A DNA stretch of 64,000 nucleotides from assembly GCA_964036295.1 (NCBI GenBank), contig OZ038469.1, forward strand, positions 2,588,501 to 2,652,500, written 5' to 3'. Below the pieces are notes generated by a model. That model ran no database searches and was not told the origin of the DNA. It worked only from the letters and a program-made list of their open reading frames with translations. This stretch comes from Plumapathes pennacea (lineage: Eukaryota; Cnidaria; Anthozoa; Antipatharia; Myriopathidae). Both the position numbers and the translations under genes were made by a program. Positions 36,901-47,526 of this stretch are shown here, piece after piece (the stretch's first letter is position 1; the number at the start of each line of letters is the position of its first letter).

Positions 36901-39900
36901 TAGTTTAATCAGCTACCATCGGAGCAAGTTATCAAATGCCAAGTTCTTCTTACTGTAATATATATTTCTGGTGAGAAACTGAAGGAGAAAATTGAAGTTG
37001 ATCACTCTTGGACTTACCCCAGCCCAGGATAAAATAGATGGTACTGTACTTCTTGGTGTTAAAAACCCTGACAATCTTGTTGTATAAGTTGATTCCTTCG
37101 GCAAGCATCCAGCAGAACGACGCAGTCAGAAAGTAGTGCGTCATAATAGAAACCACTTTACATGCGATCTAAAAAGATTGGCAGCCATTTATAAGTACAA
37201 TGAAATGAGAAGGGCTTGGGCAAGAAGGAGAGAGAACCATCTGTGTTTAAATCCGATCCTATCAATTTTCTCCCGGCATTCTCCCCCAGCCTACACCATA
37301 CCGTATACAGTAAGGATTTTTTTTTCAACTTATAGCTTGCACATCTGAATTTGATTTTGAGGTAACAATTCTCATATTACATCACTTGGTTGGGATAGTT
37401 TATATTGACGAATTCAGGAAGTAAGGACTCTTTAAAAGACGAAGTAGTTATATTATCTTGAGAGTTGTTAATCCCCTCGTAATTGCAAGGCTCGTAGCTT
37501 CGGAGCATATATATATTTTTAAACTTCATACCTCATTCAACGAAATGACCACATTACCACCGACGAAAAAAAATTGTGAAATTCCAATGGCGGTCACTAG
37601 ATTCATGTGAAGCGTGTACGTATCTCGACGATTTTTTCTTTCCTTCCGGCTTTTCCTGTAAATGAAAACGAACAGATAAAAAATTGGGCGTGTTATGAAA
37701 AACTATGGTATGAGATAACTTTAACGTTTCTATTTTTTACCCATATCAGCCAAATAAAGAAGTATTTCCTGATGTCGGACTATAGAGGGGTATTATTGAT
37801 TTAATTATTTCAGTCTTACTTACTTTGCCAAACCAAGTCCAACCACTGCTAAGATGCAGAAAAACATCGAAATGAAGCAACCGACCATGGAGATGTATTT
37901 GAGGGCTTCCTTGTGATCTGGTTCCAGTTCTTCCTGTATTTGAACACGACTTATCTCAACCGGACAATAGACAAAGCAATTGATAATTCATAAAAAAACG
38001 AAAATGTTTTCAAAAATAGGTTCAAGCTGTACTTACGTAAATGCCGTGGACATCCATGAGAAGACCGTAACTTGTCATGTGATAACATTTACAAACTGTT
38101 TCATTTTGAGTGGAACCAGCCACACTGCAGCCCCTCTCAGAATATGGAGACTCCACAGACGCCCTAAGAATGACAAAGTATGGAGAGAGATGGCTGAGTA
38201 GCTCAGTACTTTTCAAAATGTTCGATAAAATAGTCCACAGTCTACCCTGATTCTTACGAGTCTTACATTATCTGATTGAAATTCAGTGGCAAAAGCTGCG
38301 TTTTATGACCTTTTTGTGGTACATAGACGGACATAGGCTTCATTAATAATGTGTAGTTTACATAAAAACTATTTATATGGCGCACTGCATTATCCAAGGA
38401 ACACATAATTTGAGTAACAGCCAAGAAGAAGGCAAAGAAGTCCAAGAATAATATATTATGTCTAAGACTATAAACTACAGAAGCTCTATAACCCTATGAG
38501 AACTATGCTATTTGCAGTCTTAACAAGCTTTGGAGGTCTAAAAACAATGTAAGCTGTACCCCAGTAATCTCTAAAAATGTTAAGTATAGTAGCAGAAAAT
38601 ATGAGGAACTTAAACTAATGAATAAATGAAGCGTTTTACTTAGTTGTATGAATACTCACTCGTCGCCCTCTTTGATGTAGATACACCGTGGATTTCCTGC
38701 ATTTTTCTTGTAAGATGAATAAGATAGCAACATGAATGACCGGAGTAGAGGGGTATTAATTTTAAACCTAAATGGGCCGTCTTCAGCCAATCAGTGTTTT
38801 TGTTTACATCCGGGTACAACAGCTGTTGTTTTGGATCCCCAACAAGAAACAAATTGATGGCTGTGAGCTGAGTAGTCCAAATTAATTTGTCGAAATGAAT
38901 TTGGATGAAAAAGAATATTGCCAATATGCTTTTGGTTTCCTTGCTGTTCTCGACTGAAATAAATAGAAGACATACAACGAAAGTGAACACTAATTTGATC
39001 AGGCTGTCATTTATCTGCTTGCCAATCTTGAGCTAGATACATCCATGTCCCCAAACTGATTGTACAAAATAATGAGGTATCTTTCTTCCGTTTGATGCAA
39101 CTCCTTACCGAATTGTGCTGAAACACCAATTCAACAGGTTCTTCCAGTTTATCCAGGTCCTCTTGCTTTACATTGAACACGCTTAGAGAGACAATGTCCG
39201 AGTTCAAGACCGACTCTTTATACTCTCTATGGAAAAAATATATAGGAGTATAGAACAACTTATAGTAATAGAACAACTTGTACAGAACAACTTATAATAA
39301 TAGCGAGACCAACCGTTTCAATCCCATTGAAGGACAGATATTTTCCTGCCAGTTGCTTCGTACATGCAAAGATCACTTTTCTTAATGTCTTTTCTCTTGT
39401 ATGAGAAACTGACTCAGACTATAAGCTAGAAATAGTATATAAAACAACTAGTGGGCCTCAATTACAAAACACACAACATCAAAACACTACAAACCTCTTT
39501 GATTCCTTGACTTTAGTGTTACTGGATAGAATATTACTGAGTTTCTTGTGAACGGCAACGCTTACTCCAACATATCCTGCAAAGGATGGTTCAAATCAGT
39601 ACGTTTTTATACGAGAAAAGTATCTTTTCCATCTTTGACTTGGACGAAAAATTCAAAACTCTTTAAATTTTCAAAAAATCTTCATGGGACTATAACGAGA
39701 CCCCGGGGGTGGGGGGTACTCCCTATGATCGGCTATACGGGGAGGCTCCGCCCGAAAGGGGTGTATTTTTACGATCGAGGTATAAAAAAGGGTATAGGAA
39801 AATGATGTTTTTTTTAGGTATTTAAAGGGTCAATAAAAAGGGTGGAGTGAGGAAATAATTTTGGTATTTTAAAGGGGTACGAGAAACGCCAGGAAAAACC

Positions 39901-42900
39901 GGGAAAAAAAAAACGGCGGAAGACCGGAAACTCCGCCTTGTTAAAAGTGGGAAGCGCCCCGCCGTGGAATCGTCTGCCGGACGCTCGGGCCAGACCCTGA
40001 TAAAAGGTATAAAAAAGGGGTGCATTTGTACTGGAGGTATATTAAAGGGTCCCGATTTTGCCCCCAGGATGGTATCTTAAAGGGTAAGGGGTTGACAGTC
40101 CGGGCGGAGCCTCCCCGTACAAAAGTCCTTTGAGAACCCTCCCCCCCCCCCCGGGAACGAGACCTTTTGCAACATATTTTGTCTTGTTTTTCTTTAGCAA
40201 AAGCAAAGTTTTCAACCCATGCTTTTTTATTTATTTAGAGCGTACAGTTCATGTTTCCGTTTCATGTTTGAACAATGCCGGATTTTCAGAACTACTTCAC
40301 TTCTCGCAGCAAAATCAGAGAGACGGCGATATATCAGTCCTTACCTTTAGTAACTTTGTCTTTAATAATTAAACTATTCAGGCGCACACGAGTTGGAGAC
40401 TGGGAACTGGGGATCTCACTTTCTGTGAAGTCTTTTATCTTGATTGCGTGAAGCTCCAGCTCTGCGTAGAAATGAGGCTACTTTGAATTTTGAACTTTAT
40501 TCAGGCTTTGCAGTTTAAACGTCGGGCTCGGCGGTTTAAACTAAAAAATGGCACTCACCTAAATTCTTGGTTTTAATCGATATCTGAAGGGCGGACTTGT
40601 CTCCTGTGTGTGTGAATATGCGTCTGGAAAATTCTTCGACCTTCATGGGGATACTGACAGCTAATGCGGCACCCTGAAAGGACAGCGAATAGAAGGGAAA
40701 ATAACAGTAAGTATTACAATTTCCAAGAAAAGAGGAGGAATTCAAATCACGAGCTCGACACTCCGCGAAATGAAAAAGTTTAACTTTTTCTTATCGTTCG
40801 TTTTGACTTGAACGAGAACCAGTCTCCATTGGAAATAGCCTGGGAACGACCTCGGCCTGAAGTTCGACCCTAGTCCCCTGGGTGAGTAGCGCGGATATTT
40901 CAAAATGGCTGCCACCACGAAACGACCTGCACCGTCGAGATGTTACGGTTTAGACGATATATCGGCTTTACTTCAGGATTCAGTTGTACGAACTGATGTG
41001 TACAATGACGCTGGAGGGATGTTCATTATAGAGGAGTCAGCAATTGACCGTCATGTTCTGAATTCAGTGAATTCCAGCGACATATCAAGGTGAGCTCGTA
41101 TTGATGTACTTTTACGTACCTTCTTGAAGCGATTGTGCTGTTTACAAATTTGCTTATGCCGTTCAACGCCTTATGACCTCAAGAATACACGGTGAAAGTT
41201 TAAACTGTAATGTTGGGGCCGGCAAAACGTGCGAAAATGTGTTATATGTGCCGTTTGTTGTTGGATTGATATAATGATTATTAATGTACTTTGGCCGTTA
41301 AATAGTTTCCTCGCAAGCTAAGAAGAGCAATTTTGCATCTTTGATTGGTCGGTGCAAACTGTGTAATTTCATAATTGTAAGCAAAGGACGGACAGGATAG
41401 TGTATTCTTGAACAGCAGATTCATTGCTCCTACCGTTCGTTTTCTGTAGTTCTTGTAAGCTGCATGCTCTCGGTTTTTAATGAAGTTATATATAAGATGA
41501 AAGAGATTTTGATGCTGATCGATTGGAAATTTGCCGAGTGGTGCTGCTACAGAGATGTTTGTACTTTGACATTGTAAACTGCATTCGAGATACTCGAAGT
41601 GGACTTCAAAAAGGAAAAAAGAAAGACAGAAAGAAAAAAGGAAAAGAAAAAAAATCTGATCACCATATTTTATTGGGTCCTGCTAGTATTATATAAAGAT
41701 GTTAAATAAATATTGTACCTCTTCTTTTGTGAGATTACTCCATGATTCATCATTTTCTGTTATGTTGCTTACAATGCCAACATACCCCTGAAAGGAAAAA
41801 GTGATAAAATAGTTGTTCAACATTTATTTGAATATTAGAAAACAGTCTATTCATTCAAGATGGACATTTACAGTAGATTACAAGAAATGTCATTAACTGA
41901 GCTGTCTTCAAAATAATATATAGCGATGAAAAATGCAAGAAACTGCTATCAACTTAAACTTAAATTTAAAATATATCATATAGGAAATTGGAATACACTA
42001 CGACAACACTTTATTGTACCCATAGAGCATACTGTGCATACCATAACTACGCATATATATAATAAAAAACAAAAATTTAACAATATTAGGGGTACTGGCT
42101 CCCTGTAATAACTGTAAAGCTAAAAGTGCCAGGGACAAAGAAATGTTTGTGGTTATTTGATTATATTTGTATTAATTATGATTAATTTATGATTTTGTTA
42201 TGATTATACATAACTATATAATAATTACCACACATCACTTATTTAAAATATACAATATTGTGTGACTGATTCAGTCCTGTTCACGTGTATTTTAAAGACC
42301 TATTTGTCTTATTTGATTTACTTGTCATACTGTGAAACAATTACATACCTCCATGATCTCTTTGGCTTGGCTAAAGCTCGCATTAAAGTTTTGATCTCCA
42401 ATTTTATCTCTTAAATGGTCCAGCACTGTTACCGTTTCAGAAAGTTCTTTGGCGGTCATTTTCTTTCCATCGATTTTTCGGGAAAGTTGTGTAGTTATGC
42501 TTGCTATCTCAGTGGTTGAGCTTGCATTCTAAAACGTTACCAAAGGAAATAAGTTTAGTTGCAGATGCCCAGATAATAGAGTAATTCTAAAAATGAACTT
42601 GTAAAGTGTAGAAAGTGCAGAGGGGAATCAGAAAGACTTGGGACAGAAGGAGTCGCGTCACGAAATACAGTGCAAAAACAATGTAAGACAAGAAATCTCA
42701 GTATAAAAAACGCTTTCTAATTAAAATAAACTATATGACCAAGAATGTTACGGTACAACGCGCGTTTTACCAGAATAGAATCTTTTGCTTCTTTAAGAGT
42801 TTCTTCCAAGGGCTTCTTTTCTGAAAAAGGAAAAAATGGCGCGTAAGCGTCACGTGAATACACAATAATTGTCTACTTTATTTAACATATTACAATTCAG

Positions 42901-45900
42901 GCGGTTCAGTGTTAGAACAACTCGAGGAAACTAGAGCCTACTAACTGAAACTCTAATAGGACTATGTTCTTTTGTGCAACGCAAGATGAACACAAATATG
43001 AACACACCCTCACACGAAACTCCATCGCTCTTCAACTCATAGTTCTTAGCACAACTGCAGCTGTAACTTCCAGGCGTGTTAGAGCACTTCCATTGACATG
43101 GCCTCTTATCACACTCATTGACGTCATGGCACGTTCGGTTGTCATTTCCGAGATAGTATCCTGGACGGCACGTGCAGTGGAACGAACCGTTTGTGTTCAC
43201 GCAATGCTGCTCACAGGCCCCCTGTTCCTTGCACTCGTCAACATCCACGCATGATCGCTTGTCATTGGCCAGTTGGTAGCCATGGCGACACAAGCATATG
43301 AAGCTGCCTTGAGTGTTGGTGCAGATATCGCTGCACGTTTTTTTCGCGCACTCGTCGATATCGACGCACGTGTGATTGTCTGTGTCCAGGTTAAACCCGC
43401 TGCGGCACTGACATTGAAAACTGCCTCTTATGTTCTGACATACTTGCTCGCACGGATGGTCGGCCAGACATTCGTCATTGTCTACGCAGCTGTGATTGTC
43501 ATGGGAAAGCTCAAATCCCTCATCGCAAAGGCAAGAGCGACCTCCCTCCGTGTTCTTGCATGAATGATCACATCCACCATTGTTTGTCAGACATTCATCA
43601 ATGTCCTCACAATTTTTTTTGTTCGGCAGCAGCTCGTAGCCATGGCGACAAGAGCATGAAAACCCGCCATCCGTGTTGTTACATATTTGTTGGCAGCCAT
43701 TGTCAGAAGCGCATTCGTCGATGTCGAGACAAGAACCATCCGCTTGGAGGGTGTAGCCGTTTTGACATTCACAGCTATAGCTCCCCTCATTGTTTGCGCA
43801 AGCGTGCTGACAGCCTCCGTTCTGATCGCTGCATTCGTCGACGTCATGACAGCTCTTGCCATCTTGACCCAGCTGATAACCGTTAGCACACGAGCACTGA
43901 AATCCACCCCTTGTGTTGTGACAGCTGCCAGAACATTGGCCGTTTGAATCGTCGCACTCATTGATATCTTCACAGTGGACTCGGTCTGATGTTAGCTTGA
44001 ATCCGGCTTGACAGTCGCACGCGTAAGACCCAGGTTGATTGACACACTGCTGATCGCACGGCGGAGGGCTCTCATTGTTACATTCGTCAACATCGACGCA
44101 TTTTAGTTTGTTGTGCGGGTCGACCTCCCAGCCGTCGTTACACATACAGTAATAGCTGCCGTCGTTGTTGTTACAAATATGCTCGCAGCCGTTTTGACCA
44201 CTCAGGCACTCATCTACGTCACCACAAGTCTTCCCATCATCCTTCAACTCGTAACCTTTCGCGCAGGCGCAGTGATAACTGCCTTGAGTGTTCTCACAGA
44301 CTTGCTGACAGCCGTGCTGGGTAACCACGCATTCATCCACGTCAGTGCATGACTGGCTGTCGCTGTCGTACGAGTAGCCACTGTCGCAAGTGCAGTGGTG
44401 ACACGCACAGCCTTCTTCTGTATTATTACAGTACAGAGCGCAGGTTCCGTGAGGTAGTTTACAGTTATCAAGAGACGTACAGGGCGAAGAGCTCGAGTTT
44501 GTCAGTGGACAGGAACAAAGATAAAATTGGTTGTTTTCGTCCGATGGACTTTCTACGCATGAAGCATCGTCGCCACTGCAAGGGTCCAGTTCTATAGAGA
44601 GAGACGAAGTAGCAAACAAACAAACAAACAAACAAACAAACAAACAAACAAACAGGAGGTTATGTAAAGCACATGATTATATAAAGAGACATTATGAAAA
44701 GTGTAGAATAAGTCTAAAAAGGAAAGCAACGAAGAGAAGTGAATCATATCGATATGAACAAAAATATTATGGACGGCAGCTACAATTATTATAAAGTGGT
44801 CTTTGGCTGTGAAATGTTTTGTTTTTTTTTTTTTTTTTTTTTTTGTTTTGCCACGCGGTTTTGGTCAGCCGAGACAGGTTTTACAGTATTCCCGTTCACA
44901 CAAAAGCAAAACAAAAAGAAGTTTAGGATACTATTTTTAATATTAAACATATTTAGGGCGTTTGCCCCCCAAAGCACAAGGCTCATCAAGGGAGCTTACG
45001 TTTAGACTACTTGTCAAGCTCTTTGTTTACTCGCATTCTCAAAAAACCAACAAACCAATTGCGAATTACGTTGGCTTGACTTCTGGTTGGTTGAAAGTGG
45101 TCTCTTTTGCGCCCCCTGTGTGTACTGGGATCGATGTTTCTGCTTTTTCCCGGATGTAGGCATAACATTGGATTGGCCGAGACGGTCACTAGAAAAGACG
45201 ATATTTCAGACTGGTCTGGTGTAATCCAACAGTACCTGCGCAGTTAACATCATATTTGACGTCATCAATACTGATGTAACCCCAAGGGTCCTTGCTGTTA
45301 GCGTCCACTATTCTTATTTCCGCTTTCTCTCCCTTGGATTCACCAACGTCCCAATACTTCCGTCTCATATTTTTCTCGCGTTCGCCACTTTCTGACGCAA
45401 CGCGGTTTCCGTTTACCCAGAGTTCTACGGAAACGTTGTTGTCATGGCTTCCTCCTGAAAACGAGGCACAGACAGCTTAATGTCACAGGTGATCTGATAT
45501 AACAACACCACTTGCATGTAGCTTGATGCCCACAGCTTGGGGAGGAAGAGTATGTTGCCATTGGGTTGTTAAAATAATCGCTAATATTGACGTAAAGTTT
45601 GGCAAGGTGTGTTGTATTATGGAAGTGCAGCCACAAGGTAAAGCATATATTTTTGAATTTGTGTATTCCAATATATATAAACGCCCGAATCGGCAGGAAA
45701 TTAGCTTCTAGATTATTAAAACGGTGGAAATCTCCCAAAGACCTCGAGGCTAGAATTTTAAATGCACCAGGAAGTACCACTCGGAAGCTTACACGATGGC
45801 AAATTGAACTAAACTAAATATGCTTAATTATCTTATCATGGTAAATTGGAAAATACACTGACAAGAGAAAGGGTGGTTTCCGCAGATAGGAAATATTAAA

Positions 45901-47526
45901 CGGCTTTTATGTATCCTCTTTAGGCGGTTTATCGATTTAAAATAAGTGAATAAAAGCCTTATTAGTCTTAAATTATTGTCGCAATGGCCGCCGATGTTTT
46001 CCCAGACTTGCCGTCTCTTACATCGCCCACGCTTCCGTTAACAAATTAGCTGATTAAACTATCAGTTCTCACTGCATTACTCATACAATTTCTTCTTAAA
46101 TAGTTGAGAGAATCTGCATTTTGAGCATACCTCCGATGAGAAAAGATATTTTGGAACTGCGAATCAGAAACTCTGGTGACGTCATGACTCCTTGTGGGGC
46201 GCTCCCTAAGACATGTCCGCTTCTTTGGCATGGTGACGTCACATTCTCGTAGGTGCCAATCCACCAGTTTCCTTGGTAACCAGTAGTGTGTGAAGAGTCG
46301 ATCGCTTCTTGGTTATCACCAAACACGGGCTGATACGTAAATGCATTGCCGTTTGAGGACCAACCATCAATTCCATTTTCGAAGTTAAATATGGGGCAAC
46401 CTTGAAAAAGGAAAAGTAATTTAGTACAGAGTGAAAAATCTCGTTTACAAACACAGAGCATGAACCAAAACCAAGTGGAATAAATGCATTCAAACATCAA
46501 CAGTTCAAAAATACATTATGTGCTTGCCATTTAACCTCTTTTTTTTCTCAAGTTTATACTGTTAGGTGTGTGAAGGAGCCCTCAAACGAAAATCCTCACT
46601 TGTTTTTGCGTTCAGGTTAGGCTTATTTTGGAGTTGAACGGGCTAAAAAGGACTCAGTTGCTTCCAGTGCTGTGCAGTTTCCACCCTTTGATCCTTCGGC
46701 ACCGAGAGTAAATCTGACTCAACCTAAAGAAACTTTCAGCTTCTCGACTACCATGTGGCATGAAATTTTCGCGGGAGTTTAATTTCGCAGATTGCCGAAT
46801 TTTTTTTGTTTCGCGGGGACAGATTTTAGCGAATTGGATTTGAGACTTTATTGCTGGGAACAAATTTTTGCGGATCTCTGGCAAGTTTCTGTCGAAGAAG
46901 GTCGTAATAGTATTTGCTGTCAATTTAATTGGAATCCAGTAATCTATAAAATAACTGGACCAAATTTTCGCAGGAGTTCATCTTTAGGATCTAATTTTAG
47001 GATCGAAACTTAGATCCCGCGAAATTTTATGCAACACGATATATAAAACTTAATCCTGCAACTACTCTGACATTAAGCTCTCAGTGAGTGCAATAGCAGT
47101 GCTCTCGACTATGTTTAGCGGAGTTCGCATTTGAATCATTTCGGTATCAGAAGCGAATTTGAATCAACCGAGAAAACTTTCAACTCCTCGACGATCAAAT
47201 AAAACTTAAACTTGTGACCACTCTGATATTTAGCTCTCAGTAAGTACATTAGCAATGTTCTCGTTTTTGTTTAAAGGAGTTCATTATTTACGTTTTAAAG
47301 CTTAATTTGGACAAAGATATATGAGGCTAAAAGATTTCACTAACAGGCGTTAAATAGATAGTGGACTGATTTTGAGGATCAAGATTGGGCATGGAAACAC
47401 CTAGATTTTGACATTTGCGACATAGGTGGGCATACCTTTCTTACTGTTGCTTGAGGCAGACGATGAGCAGCAGGAAAACAGGGTTAAAAAACCTGAAAAT
47501 GCGAGAAGGACTTGTCGCGTGGTCAT
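33989..47526 (-). CDS. Unit D: complete adhesion GPCR with an 11-repeat EGF ectodomain
   Basis: Exons in transcript order: 47526-47436, 46400-46131, 45454-45236, 44591-43008, 42820-42771, 42528-42349, 41787-41719, 40673-40559, 40461-40345, 39576-39495, 39226-39109, 38706-38660, 38163-38037, 37933-37824, 37655-37532, 37168-37018, 36368-36284, 35942-35882, 35530-35430, 35260-35134, 34642-34601, 34216-33989 (TAA). They total 4098 nt, 1365 residues. The signal peptide starts MTTRQVLLAFSGFLTLF. Then come a lectin-like domain (31-193), one Cys-rich EGF-like module, 11 calcium-binding EGF repeats (to about 721), GAIN/GPS (to about 1023, cleavage at CYHM-T), 7TM (to about 1290, with ASFCWMLAEG, CCWLEKQFIWIF, GLTWVFGFLAV and AHCWMNES) and a Ser/Thr-rich 75-residue tail. 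Several exons have exactly the sizes found in B and C (270, 219, 69, 110, 61, 127, 42), so the genes share ancestry. Confidence 0.88.
34330..34480. repeat. Minisatellite-like units (TTTCATTTGAGTGGTCACACC)
   Basis: Two units of about 90 bases in the last intron region of unit D. Related units occur at 36510-36720, and single ones at 2160-2200 and 20690-20730 just before the TACCCTGG MITE, which suggests that MITE inserted next to this repeat. Confidence 0.6.
38037..38706 (-). other. GPS motif of unit D, atypical
   Basis: Exons 38706-38660 and 38163-38037 encode KNAGNPRCIYIKEGDE, then ERGCSVAGSTQNETVCKC and YHMTSYGLLMDVHG. The His-x-Thr triad and four cysteines are kept, but the aromatic/Trp stretch usual before the second Cys is replaced by ESPYSERGC. 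Cleavage would fall between M and T, exposing TSYGLLM. The altered middle makes efficient autoproteolysis uncertain. Confidence 0.78.
39700..40160. mobile_element. Inverted-repeat element in a GAIN intron of unit D
   Basis: The ends carry TACGGGGAGGCTCCGCCCG and its inverse CGGGCGGAGCCTCCCCGTA, flanked by GGGGTGGGGGG and a poly-C run. The inside repeats AAAGGGTATAAAAAGGG-like units. It lies between the exons at 40345 and 39576. Short open frames inside are not genes. Confidence 0.7.
40905..41093 (+). CDS. Possible first coding exon nested antisense in an intron of unit D
   Basis: An ATG in good context (AAAATGGCTGCC) opens 63 codons, MAATTKRPAPSRCYGLDDIS onward, and meets a GTGAGC donor after ISR. 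It lies in the intron between the exons at 40673 and 41719 of unit D, on the opposite strand. Sequence up to about 41657 ends in an A-rich run, which suggests a retroposed sequence. I recognise no domain and found no second exon in the window. It could be a transposon-borne first exon, a retrocopy or chance. Confidence 0.3.
   Translation: MAATTKRPAPSRCYGLDDISALLQDSVVRTDVYNDAGGMFIIEESAIDRHVLNSVNSSDISR
43008..44591 (-). other. EGF array exon of unit D
   Basis: A single 1584-nt exon, open throughout, starts ELDPCSGDDASC and carries one EGF-like module (CHHCTCDSGYSYDSDSQSC) followed by 11 repeats that begin [VI][DN][DN]EC. Each repeat has six cysteines and the D-x-D-E-C / G-[SG]-[YF] calcium-binding pattern. 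The donor at 43007 follows DGVSCE in phase 1, the same phase as the ends of the B and C EGF exons. Arrays like this form rod-like stalks in animal receptors. Confidence 0.9.
44611..44654. repeat. (AAAC)n microsatellite
   Basis: An AAAC run just upstream (in transcript sense) of the EGF array exon of unit D. Reverse reading gives the FVCL repeats at the head of the long ORF; the true exon starts at 44591 after CTATAG. Confidence 0.9.
47436..47526 (-). CDS. Signal-peptide exon of unit D
   Basis: The exon encodes MTTRQVLLAFSGFLTLFSCC then a Ser-rich stretch (SSSASSNSKK) and ends in phase 1 at a GTATGC donor. The next exon at 46400 opens GCPIFNFENG and matches that phase. A hydrophobic core with small residues after it fits a secretory signal. 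Upstream DNA (47527 onward) shows no further in-frame start. Confidence 0.8.

Noticed and set aside
42964..44794. Several plus-strand ORFs of 75-108 codons
   Set aside because: They are shadows of the EGF array exon on the minus strand.
33989..47526. The idea that the EGF exon of unit D is a separate fibrillin- or fibulin-like gene
   Set aside because: Phase-compatible signal, lectin-like, GAIN, GPS and 7TM exons flank it on the same strand with sizes matching units B and C.
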